Shown piece after piece: positions 10,008 to 20,181 of a stretch of DNA of 21,995 nt. This DNA comes from Smittium mucronatum (lineage: Eukaryota; Kickxellomycota; Harpellomycetes; Harpellales; Legeriomycetaceae): positions 1 through 21,995 of the forward strand of contig LSSL01003675.1 of assembly GCA_001953115.1 (NCBI GenBank), written 5' to 3'. The position numbers were made by a program, and so were the translations under genes. Every line of letters begins with the position of its first letter. Position 1 is the first letter of the stretch. The notes under the pieces were generated by a model. It was given only the letters and a program-made list of their open reading frames with translations. It did not search any database and had not been told where the DNA came from.

Positions 10008-11246
10008 TTATACTGCATGAGTATCTTTGGAAATTTTGCAAATAGGCATATTGTATTGCTTTAGCATCCAGTAAGGCCGGTTGATACCTTCCCAAGCTTC
10101 CTCGCTAATCGAGTTATCGTCGACCGAAATGGGAACAAAAGTAGTGTCAACACCAAGTTTTTCAAGGTCGAATTGGACAACCTTGCAGTAAACGTCATGG
10201 AAAAGCAGGTTATGGCCACCTAGTCCATTGAAGAAGGAGTAAACGCCATCTGGTGCCAGGAGCGGTGCGGTGGAGGCCGGTTCACCCGTCGTTGCTGCTA
10301 CTTCAGCCTCAATTTTAGAATCTGGACGGAAAATAGCTTGGTGGAACTGATCGAGGTCTTGGTAAAACTCGCCAAACGTATCAAAAAATATTCCATCGAA
10401 CTGGCCAAGTTCATATAGTTCAGACAATTTATCCTGCCACCGGCCAAAAAGAACCACGACGTTTTTCTTTCTAGTCCATCCTTCAGAAACCATATGGCTG
10501 TACACGTCTGGGTGCGCTTCGACAATCACATGCAGCGTTGGATTAAAGGATTGGAGGATTGTATCGATAATGCCCATTCCAAACCCCACATTCAGTACTT
10601 TGAGGCTTGACTGGGTCGGTTTTGGATTCTCGGGTTCCCTTTGGCAAATTGCGAGTGCATGCTGGTACATAATTGGTTCTTCCCACTCCATCATTACGCC
10701 GTTGTTGTGTGCATCGAGCAAACGATCGCCAATATACGTAATCGAGGAGTTTAAGTAATCAGAATTTGATATCTTTTTTAGGTCAGAGTCTGAAACCTGA
10801 TTCGAGTTTTCTGAGCTTGCTGGTTTGGTGCCAGAGGAAGGAGTTGGCGAGACTAGTGATGATGTTGCTGAAGAATCGATTGTCGTTATAGGAACTTGAA
10901 AGGTCCCTAGTTCTTTCAACACAAGTTCGGTAGTATACCCAAATTCGACCAAGTAATCGTATGCCTCTTTAGAATTCGCAGTTTCCAGTGCATAATCGCC
11001 AGCTGAATATTTGCCATCGTCCAGTGAATTCCATGGAATTCCGGCGTCAAGAACACATTTAATGGTTGCAATGTTCCCGCTTGCTGCCGCAAAATGCAGA
11101 GGAGTACGGCCCGTCTCATCAGAACAAAATACCGAAGCGCCTTTATCCAAGATACTTGTAACCTTTTCCATATCTCCATCATAACAAGCATTCAGCAACG
11201 CCGAATTTAGCTGAATTTCTTGGGGTTCTTCTCCAGTTGCGTCCAT
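10008..11246 (-). CDS. RMT2: Protein arginine N-methyltransferase Rmt2, intronless, 412 aa
   Basis: One uninterrupted frame runs from an ATG at 11246 to a TAA at 10010-10008. Residues about 14-105 form ankyrin-type repeats (ALLNACYDGDMEKV at 17-29, TGRTPLHFAAASGN at 45-58). A Ser/Thr-rich linker (about 123-162) leads to a Rossmann-type SAM-binding methyltransferase: YIGDRLLDA (171-179), EEPIM (189-193), motif I VLNVGFGMGIID (217-228), acidic IVEAHPDV (241-248), FDGIFFDTFGE (283-293), and YSFFNGLGG (336-344) to the end. Yeast Rmt2 is also 412 aa and methylates the delta nitrogen of an arginine in ribosomal protein L12; that substrate is known for yeast and inferred here. Residues 308-329, rich in Ala, Glu and Thr, look like a lineage insertion. 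The frame stays open 29 codons upstream to another ATG at 11333, but that part is poly-A/T coded and looks like leader. It is the only intronless gene of the four and is convergent with PRP16. Confidence 0.95.
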   Translation of the reverse strand: MDATGEEPQEIQLNSALLNACYDGDMEKVTSILDKGASVFCSDETGRTPLHFAAASGNIATIKCVLDAGIPWNSLDDGKYSAGDYALETANSKEAYDYLVEFGYTTELVLKELGTFQVPITTIDSSATSSLVSPTPSSGTKPASSENSNQVSDSDLKKISNSDYLNSSITYIGDRLLDAHNNGVMMEWEEPIMYQHALAICQREPENPKPTQSSLKVLNVGFGMGIIDTILQSFNPTLHVIVEAHPDVYSHMVSEGWTRKKNVVVLFGRWQDKLSELYELGQFDGIFFDTFGEFYQDLDQFHQAIFRPDSKIEAEVAATTGEPASTAPLLAPDGVYSFFNGLGGHNLLFHDVYCKVVQFDLEKLGVDTTFVPISVDDNSISEEAWEGINRPYWMLKQYNMPICKISKDTHAV

Positions 11247-11919
11247 GATATCGTACTCTTTTTTTTTTTTGTAAATTTTTGGAAATCGAAAAAACCAATT
11301 ATAAGGGAAAAAAAAGAGTTTAATCAATTGCAAAAATTACCTTCTCTATCCAGCAAAAAAAATTAAAAACACGATGTTCCTTTCTTCCAAAATAGGCAAG
11401 TAAATTTCTTCAAATTCCTACTTTTGGAAAATTTATCCTTTTTTTTAAATCTTACAACAGAAAGTCAATTCGATCCAGCAAATCATCTTTATGGAAAATA
11501 AATTGATCTGGCCAAATAAAAACATTTTTTTTACAGCTATTGAAATGGAAGGAAATCATTCGTTTATCTAAACTATTTGGCCTTTTGAATTATTAGCCAA
11601 CAGAATTAAAGCATTGGCATAAAAAAAGGTTAATAAAGGCGGAAATATAATTGTATGTTTCTAAATTTAAAGTAAATTATCTCAACTTGAAATATTTATA
11701 TATTGTTTTTTATTTCTCTACAAAATAAATTTTGATAATACCTTTCACATCTCACTTTTCCAAAAAACTTCAAAGTGCTAACAAAAAACGCAAAGCGAGA
11801 AATAAAAAAAAAAATAATAGTGGTAAAAATGATATATTTATTTTCAATCTACATTTACGCTATTTATACACTTCATTCCTTTATAAAACAAAGTCATTCT
11901 ACCTAATGATTTATAGAAA
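11247..11919. promoter_or_regulatory. Divergent RMT2-IWR1 promoter region
   Basis: This 673-bp spacer lies between two divergent starts and should contain both promoters. A CCAAT is at 11295-11299, about 50 bp upstream of the RMT2 ATG. On the minus strand a GAGAAG/GTAATT donor-like site falls near 11340, followed by an AG near 11262, so a short RMT2 leader intron is possible. TATA-like sequence (TTTATATATTG, about 11695-11705) lies towards IWR1. A 63-codon Lys-rich upstream frame (11732-11923) overlaps the IWR1 start codon. Confidence 0.35.
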
Positions 11920-13708
11920 ATGAACGCAGACCCAAAGAAACTGGTCATAATAAGAGTCAAAAGAAAAAGAAATGAAGATCCCCTTGATGGGTTCGGTAAA
12001 CTCCAACTTATTTATTTATTTTTCGATCTAAATCTGACTCAAATAAGAATAAAAATTTATATATTTCTTCCATTTAAATCCTTTAAATTGTCATTCGTAT
12101 AAACTAGTTCTGCCGAATTCTTCCGAAAAAAAGAGAAAAGAGGATGGTAATTTCCACTCATTTAAAACTAACTCTATTGCAAGTTGTGTTTATTTATAAT
12201 TAATCAAGTGATTAATATCTTTGTTTTCTTTTTTTTCATTTTATAGCTGGAATACCCGATTACTTCAAGATATTTAAAACTATACCCTCTGACCAATACA
12301 AAAATGGAATTAAGCCTGATCTAAAAGTAAATTAGTTTTTTTGTAATTATTTGCTAAATACTTTGTTTTCAAAATATTAAAAATTCTTTCATTTTGGGAA
12401 TATTCTATAATATAACCAAAAGAGCATTTTGTTAGAAACAGATATGGATGCTATTAATCATAACAAAGAAACGTCCGAAACTCAAAATGATTTATTTAAT
12501 ATTGAAAACGAATATGAAATGTATGATGCACAGACTTTCAATCAGCCACAATCTTCAGAGTAAGTATTTTTTTCATTTTTTTACTTGATCCACTATTTAT
12601 TAAATGGCCACTTTAATTCCTCTCACCATTAAAAAAAAATCTTGCTTCATATCTTTCTTCATTATATACAAGCTATAACTAAAATCGATAAAGCATACTT
12701 TATATATATATACATATATAAAATTTACATCTTCAATATTTCATAGAGAAAATTCAATTGAATGCCAAAAATACCCTAAAAGCTACTCTATAAGGAAAAC
12801 AGAAATAAAATCTCCCATTTCTGACTTAATAAAGCCAATGAGAGCCACTATAATTTGTAAGTATTATTAATTTTAGGTTATAAAAACTTCAGATTAAAAA
12901 ATATGCCAAAATCGATGTATTAATTTCATTCTGTGTTTCTTTTTCTAAAATATAGCCCCCCCTACCCTTGAGCCTGACTCATCAAAAGATGACGAAGAAT
13001 ATGTTTACGATTTGTATTATGGATCCCAAAAAGGATACACTTCTGAAGATAACATTTTTAAAAAAGATGCAAAAGTTGCAACCCTGTAAGAATTTTTTAT
13101 ATCATTTATCAACTCTTTTTAATATACATATATATATTAGAAATGATATCCTTTTTTCCCCCCCCTTCTAAATGGCATATTTTTACTTGTTTTTTTCCAA
13201 TTCAAAACTTCTTTTATTATTTCTTGATATTTCTATTTTTTTGTTTTACTTCAAAGGTTTTGGAACACCAACCCTGAGGATATTCCCAGCGATGAAGATA
13301 GTGATGAGTATCAGTCTGACGATTCAAATGGTACTTTTTTCTTTATTATAATCCCATTTTATTTTCGTTATTCTCTTTTTTGATATATTTTATATGAAAA
13401 TTTTTAATTTCCCACTAAAACTTTCTATTTTTTCTGGAAAACTATCGTGGTCCAAACTATAAGCATAAGTATTTAATATCATCTTTGTTAAACTTCGTTT
13501 ATTATTTAGCTGAAAATTATTTTGCAAACGATTATCCCGATGAATCAAGCGATGGTATTTTTTTCTATCTTATTCATACTTTCCTTGAAAAGGTTATTTT
13601 TATTTCTATTAGATATTTTTATAATTTTTATTTATTTGACTTTTAGCTTCGAATATTTCTGAAAATTATTACAGTTCCGGAGACGATGTAGAATCTTGGG
13701 ATTATTGA
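11920..13708 (+). CDS. IWR1: Iwr1/SLC7A6OS-family RNA polymerase II nuclear-import factor, nine exons, 250 aa
   Basis: Exons are 11920-11995, 12108-12146, 12247-12326, 12423-12559, 12747-12856, 12956-13085, 13257-13330, 13510-13554 and 13647-13708, 753 nt in total including the TGA. An in-frame TAG at 11914-11916 supports the start. The N-terminus carries IIRVKRKRNEDPLDGF (10-25), the opening motif of the family, and a second basic patch EKKRKED (32-38); both fit its nuclear-localisation role. The Iwr1 domain follows: DDEEYVYDLYYG (159-170), then FWNTNPEDIPSDEDSDE from 192, and ENYFANDYPDE (217-227), matching the acidic EYPEE region of human SLC7A6OS. The C-terminus is acidic. In yeast, Iwr1 binds between the two large subunits of assembled RNA polymerase II and carries it into the nucleus with importin. 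Nine exons for 250 residues is very dense. Exon 4 uses an AAAAG acceptor and is poorly conserved, so its edges are the least certain. Confidence 0.9.
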
Positions 13709-16700
13709 TAACAAAAAATCTTTAAATTAAATCAATTTATTTGATGTTAGAAGTTATACATTTTTTTTCACAGAGGGGGTTTTTTTTAGTCAAAATTGGA
13801 TTCTATTATTGTCAATTAGAAATCAATGCCATTTTTATAGAATAAAAATCTTCTTTTTGTGAGATTAAAGCATCAAGATTCCCTTTAAATTAAACCCGAC
13901 TTAATATTTATTTTATACTGTAAAGATATAGTTTTTTTTCATTAAAATTATATTTATTTACAATATCAATGCCTAAATAAAGGTGTTTATTTTATTAAAA
14001 TACGGCGGATCATTTAGTTTTTTTCTGAGTAATTTAAAAAATATAAACTAGAATGAACACTTTAAATGAATAAAATTTATCTTTTAAACTCATTCCGTTT
14101 CTATCCCAGGATACTTTCGCTTCCATTTATCCAATATTTTTTTTTGAAGCGGAATGTAAGCCAATTAAATTTAAATCATTTGAAATAAAATTTCTTTTCG
14201 GAATTTGTAATATTTTGCAATAAAATCATATTTTTAAATGGTTGATTCTATCAATCAATATTTTTTTAGCTATAAATTTCTCGCATTTGAGTTATAGCTC
14301 TGTTATATAAAAAATTTTATATTCAGGTTTCTAAAATTCCTCCATAAAATTTCAAAAAAATTTATCAAATGGTTTTCCTTAATTATATTTAAATTATGAA
14401 GAAAATATTCAAATTTATTTGTTATTAAACAAAAAAGCAAAGTTGTATTTAAAAACTTTATCCATATTTAGGCTATCTATTCTGATCAGTTTTCAGAACA
14501 TCATTATTAGTTTGGATTTTATTGTTTATTTCTTATAGCTTCCACTAAATTTTTTCAGAAACATCTAATTATCATGGCTTGAATACATAGTTAATTTTAT
14601 AACCTAAGAAAAAGGGTTCATCTCAAAGAATGATTTTTTATATTTTTCTTTCTATATGAAGAAATCAAATTTGTCTTATTACTTTATCAAATTTATTTTT
14701 TATTTACCCTTTAATTATTAGGCTGGATTTATTCCTTCAAAATTTTTAAAAATATATACTCTTAATTTATTTGTTTTTCAATAGAAATTTCGAAACATGG
14801 GTAAATTTTATTCTCTTTTATTTTTCATAGAAATTTTTAGGGGAAGTTGATAATTTATTAGCACTTTTATAAAAAACACATTTATTAATTCACCTATTTT
14901 ATCGAAATTTCACCAATTCACACATTATTTAAATGATTTACTCTTTTTAATAGTTTTTTCCAATTAAATAATGAATTTTTTTTTAATTTTAAGCAAAAAT
15001 TTTTTTTTTCATTTTATTGGGGAATAAGTTTAAATTTATCTAGTAAAATTATATTTTCTGCTGTTAGCATATAATTTTAAACAGTTTAATGTAAATAAAT
15101 AAAAAATAACGAATTATACCAAGGAACTCATTGGCGCTTATATGTGCTAAATTTTAATATTTATTTTAGTGTTATGATCAATTTACTTTTATGTGTGAAG
15201 CAAAAATTGCAGCAAGAAGGCGTCTCATACGGCATGAGATTTGAGATAAGGATAGTAAATAATATAAGGCATTATTAGTGATATTTTTTTACGATTTGAG
15301 TCGCACTTATTGCCTGTTACATACCCGAAAAAAGAAATTTATTGATATTGGTTTGATTGGTTTATTTTATATATCAATTTGTTTTTAGTATATTATTCTA
15401 CTAACTAATTGCAGTTAGCAAAATGAAAACACTAAAAAGCGCTTTTAAAATAGGCGTAAAAAGATCAACATTATGCTCATAAATAGAAACTTCTTAAAAA
15501 AGGATCATAAAAAATCATCTAGAAATTTACGGTAGTATTTTTTATACATAAATAAAACCCTGTTAGATAAATCAGGATGTATTACATATATTTTATCCAT
15601 TAGTTAAATAGGAATGTAATAAATGATACCATTAGTAATAATAGGTTATAATTTAAATTCTGTGAATAAAGTTAATTTTGCTTAACTACTTGCAAAAGCA
15701 TGGAAAGGACTATTTCGTCTAATTTTTAGGGTATTTTAATTTGATTTTTTTATGAACTAAATAAAAACAGCAGTATTAAATAAATTGAATGTGAATCGAA
15801 AAATGCTTTAATTTAGTTTCCAGAACAAGAGATATAACTCAAATTAATAAATAATAGTGTTTTATCTAGACTTTTTTAGAACTTTGAGTTAAATTTTTTT
15901 TTCTCAATTAAAAAATAGCTTGTTTCACTCACAATTAAATCAAGAACTCATTCAATTTTTTTTTCTACAGGTGTTGCATATTAAAATACAAGTTTTATTT
16001 GATGAGATTAAAGATTTTTGTTGAGTACTCCAACCAGAATATAATTAAGTTAAAAAAATTAAGTATTTTTTTACTGATTCGTATTTTATTTGTATTTTTA
16101 AATCTAGATTCATGTGAAGAATACATATAACTTAATTTAAAGAAAAAACGGAAATAAAACTCTTTATTCAAATTTAAATTTTATTAATAAACTTTTCTAG
16201 TTTTTTTTATTCCAATTTTGAACTGTAAATTTATAGTGAGTAAAAATAAAACAATACACTACTTAATGCTTGATAACTAATATCTGAAAATTCAAGAAAA
16301 GAAAATTATATTGAAATCGGTCCAATTCAAAAAAAAAAATCAAAGAGTAAAAGATGCTTTTCAGAAAATTAGGAAATGTTAATATAGTTAAATAATAGTT
16401 AAATTTTTTGCTTATAAGTAAAATTTTTTGAGAATTTTTGTCTATAAAGTAATATAACTTTATCTTAGTTTTTTTTTTCTGCCCGGAAAAAAAAACATCA
16501 AGCGAGTTTTATTATTAAAAAAATTGTGTCAAAACCCTCTCAAATAATTGATATTTAAAAATAAATATTAAGAATTAAGTTTTCTGACTGTTCCTTTTTA
16601 CTTAAAATTGAAATGGTTTATAATATTACACTGAAGTAATCAATGAGTAATTATTTATTATAAACAGTTTATGAGCTTTTTATAGTGCTGGTTATATCTA

Positions 16701-18503
16701 AAACTTTTTTTGAAAAATTACGTTTACTCTTAAAAAATATATCTTTACAAAATATAATCACAAAAATATCTGAATCTTTTTATATTTTGAATAAAATTCG
16801 ACGAATTGATAGCTAAAGTCGTATCTTATTATATTTAGCTATTTGTGTTAAATGGAATTATTTCTGATACTATAAACTTGGATGTTTTTTAATTTTACTT
16901 TTATGAGTATAATTTTCATCTCTTATTTAAAATTTTAGAACTTATAAAATTTTCATTTCATTTCATTATTGAAATTTAGCCTCCGCATCCACCTATAAAT
17001 AAAATATGACATATTTACTGGATATTACCAAAAAAATTTCTTTTTTTATCCTTAAAATTAAGTTTATACAATTTATTATTTTTTAAAAAACAATGCTTAC
17101 TTTTTTTGAATTTAAACAAAAGTCTTAGGATCAAAATAAATTTAATTGTTGAAAATTTATATTTTATCTTTAATTTTCTCTCAAATAATTTCACCATACT
17201 TTATGCTGAAACTAATTTTTATTTATTTATTTTAACATTTAAAAAACAACATCTCCATGTAGTTTTAACTTATAATTTTTTTAATTTTGTGGCTAATAGT
17301 TTTAGAAAAGAAGCTGTAATTATAATTTTTTTAAAAAATGTTCAGAAATAATAAAAAAAGTATTTTTTTAGAATTTTAATTCCCATTATGCTAAATCTAA
17401 TCAAAGTATTTATAATTTTTTATGGATATTTTAAAATATAAATAATTTATTAGTTTATTGGAATTTTATTGTATTTTTATTGTACTTTTGAGAACATGAT
17501 ATCCATAAATAATTAAAAATATTATTGAACGAGTGTTTGAAAATTAAGTGGTTAGATTGGTTAGATTAAAAAATATTTTGACAATATTTATAAAAAACAA
17601 ATCGAATTCCTAAAAACTAACATAAAGCGCCGAACTAAAATTTGATTTTTATGTCGTATCATTCAATTTTTTTAAAAATTAATAGGATTATTTGTAATGT
17701 TTTGATAAAGCAATCTACCCTCTTGAGTTAAGAATTCATAGAGTTTTAAATTGTTTTTTTTTGCTAGACATAAACCTTATACATATATTTAAATATGAAA
17801 ACATCTTTCTATCATCAAACTCTAAAATTGCTAAAGATTTTTTTTACTTTTAAAATACCAAAATAAAAAAATGATTTTCTCGAAATGAAGGAAATTCGAA
17901 TTTCACTGTTATTCATATTTATAAAGGTTAAATTTTTAATCTCAAAAAATAAATCTATTATTAATGTAAAATTAGAATTATTTTAAGAATAATATTATTA
18001 TTAAATCAATACTAAAAAAAAACTTATAAGTCAGCTGCATAGTTAAAATATATTTTGCCGTTATTTGATAAGTCTATAACTATAAAGTCACTATCAATTT
18101 TTAAATTCAATGTTTTTAACATATATTTATAAGAATTTATTTTCCAATTTGCTTAAACAATATTTTTTTCATATAATCCGTGTCATTTTTTATTGCTTCA
18201 TTTTTTTATAACTAAAATCGACAAAAAAGTCACTAAAATTTCCAAAAGTTAAATAATTCATTTTCTCAAGCCTTCTGAATTTTCTTGTTAGTTTAATACG
18301 AATTTACGTAATATATAATTTTTACGTGAATATAACAACTAAATCAATTGAAAACTTTGGCAGAAATTTAACCAAATAAGTGGAGTGATCACTGTTGGCA
18401 TAATTTGGAGTTTTATTTCATATAAAAACATTTTCTATTTTTATTTTTATATACTATTTTAACGCCAATATTAACCGAGGTTTAAATATAATCCCAAATT
18501 AGG
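13709..18503. other. Gene-free, extremely AT-rich region, left part
   Basis: Apart from the IWR1 3' end, I find no gene, tRNA, rRNA or recognisable transposon here. Lines counted by hand have about 15-20% GC, against about 35-40% in the exons. The only long open stretches (17015-17197 on minus, 17106-17351 on plus) overlap each other and encode Phe/Asn/Lys/Leu-rich sequence expected from A/T runs. A slightly GC-richer island with a small hairpin lies at about 15120-15340, and a doubled 9-mer (ggttagatt) at 17550-17567. Confidence 0.6.
13841..13846 (+). terminator. Possible IWR1 polyadenylation signal AATAAA
   Basis: This AATAAA lies 133 bp beyond the IWR1 stop codon and is followed by a T-rich stretch (CTTCTTTTTGTG). 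Position and context fit a poly(A) signal, but AATAAA is common by chance in DNA this AT-rich, and fungal signals are loose. Confidence 0.3.
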
Positions 18504-18662
18504 GTATGTTTTATGTGTTTTTGAGATTTGAGCAGATATTTTATCTACTATGAGATTTTGAGAACTCGATTTTTTTTATTAGGTAATATTGATATAGCTT
18601 TTTTGCACTTGGTATATTACCAAATAAAATTTCGCAATAGCTATTTGATAATATTAAAATAT
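18504..18662 (+). repeat. Diverged ~160-bp repeat, copy 1 (plus orientation)
   Basis: This copy aligns end to end with the reverse complement of 20021-20181. By hand I count about 130 identities over 159 aligned bases and a single 2-nt gap (about 82%). Shared blocks include tattttat, gtaatatt, cttttttgc, aaataaa, caatagctatttg and taaaatat. Similarity stops abruptly on the outer side at 18504. On the inner side a further short match (aatggaatttt near 18733) reappears after about 55 unmatched bases. Confidence 0.85.
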
Positions 18663-20020
18663 CTTATGGATTGAAATGAAAATATTTGCCCCTTATGTCA
18701 TTTCACCATAAAAAAATTCTTATAATGACTCAATGGAATTTTGTCTTAACAAAAGTAATTTTTTTCGGGAAAAAACGTCAAAAACAAAAAAAATCATAAT
18801 ATATGACTAAATGGAGTCGATAATAGCTAAAAAAAGGTATTATTTTTCAGTAATGAAAGTTAAATATTTTTTCTCGATTTAAAAATCCCCAAAAGCCTAC
18901 GAATAAAAAGACCTCTGTACCAAAGAAGATAACTCAGGTAAATTTAAAATGTCTTTTGAATGGGCAAGGGATTTTTCGAATTTAAATTTTACGTATTTAT
19001 TTATGTTTTTTATAATCTTAATTTTATTATAAAATTTCTAATACTTTTGCGTTTGTGAATGCTTATGGAATTGCTCTCACAATTAAGTTTGAAATAGGCA
19101 TATTATTTGTTTAAAAATCTTTATTTTTATTAAAATATATTTCTATTATTTAAGTATTATAAAAAAATTGCCTATAAAAAAAACTATTGAAATATATCTT
19201 AAATGATCTTGTAGGATTTTTTATAACACAGGAGAGCTATTTTATTTCACTGATAACAATGTTTTATGTTTTTTAAAGGCTTTATAGCTAGTAAATATAT
19301 CACAGCCTTTTATTTAAATTATGGCTTTACTCTAAGATAAGTATTGCATAACAATAAATTAATACTACAAAATAAAAATAAAAATAAAAACCTAAGAAAA
19401 TTTCTCCAAACTCGCTTTTAAATGTTAATGAAACAATTTTAATTTTTATAGAAAATTTTGATAAAAATATAAATAAAATTTTTAATTACCTATAGTATTA
19501 AATATAATTAAAAAATTGCATAATACGTAATGTTTTTTTAAGCTAAATCGATTTTATTTTAGAAACAAAGTAAAATATAAGTAGGCGCTTTTACTGATTT
19601 ATATGAGCTATTTTAAATTTAAATATAGTTATATTAAATAAAATTTATAAGAGAATGCATATAAGGACTCAAATCCATTCTCATTTGCATTCGAAATTAA
19701 AATCGAATTCACAATCGCAAAATTTCATGATAAAACAAATTCATTAATAAAAAAAGAAAAAGAAATTGAAATTATGGAAATATCTTGTCTAAATTATACA
19801 CAGTATAAATTAGTCGATAACTTTAATTTTTCTAAGAAGTTTTTAAGTCAGTAAGCTGTATTGTTTTTTTAAAGCAAAAAAATGATACAATCTTTGCCCC
19901 CTAAAAGCTATATATTTTTTAGCTATACTTAGCTTCTTCTATGAACATATTGTATTTTTTTTATTGATATGATCCAATAGAAATTGCTTTTTTTTAAAAA
20001 AAATTCCATTAGGTCACAAT
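18663..20020. other. AT-rich interval between the inverted repeats
   Basis: This 1358-bp stretch has no open frame, RNA gene or recognisable domain. It contains single short GC-richer words (tttgcccc near 18687 and again near 19894) but is otherwise like the surrounding desert. If the flanking repeats are transposon ends, this would be a non-autonomous or fully eroded interior. Confidence 0.45.
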
Positions 20021-20181
20021 ATATTTTAAAGTTAACAAATAGCTATTGTAAAAATTTATTTGATAAAATTCCAAACGCAAAAAAGTTATAAAAATATTAC
20101 ATAATAAAAATAATCGATTTCTCAAAGTCCCATAATGAATAAAATACCTTTTAAACTCTCAAAACGACATAAATCACATAC
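20021..20181 (-). repeat. Diverged ~160-bp repeat, copy 2 (inverted relative to copy 1)
   Basis: Read on the minus strand from 20181 down to 20021, this matches copy 1 at about 82% identity with one 2-nt gap. Together the copies form inverted repeats bounding a 1678-bp interval, with 1358 bp between them. The inner flank continues with aatggaatttt (minus strand, near 20003), also present near copy 1. No coding capacity is seen inside the pair. Confidence 0.85.

Noticed and set aside
11247..11333. 29-residue N-terminal extension of Rmt2 from an upstream ATG
   Set aside because: It is encoded by A/T runs and is not family-like. The shorter start gives the exact yeast length, has A at -3, and lies just before the ankyrin repeats.
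17106..17351. 81-codon plus-strand open frame in the AT-rich desert
   Set aside because: It lies in about 15% GC sequence, encodes Phe/Asn/Leu/Lys strings, overlaps a similar frame on the other strand and shows no motif; one such frame is expected by chance in 8 kb.
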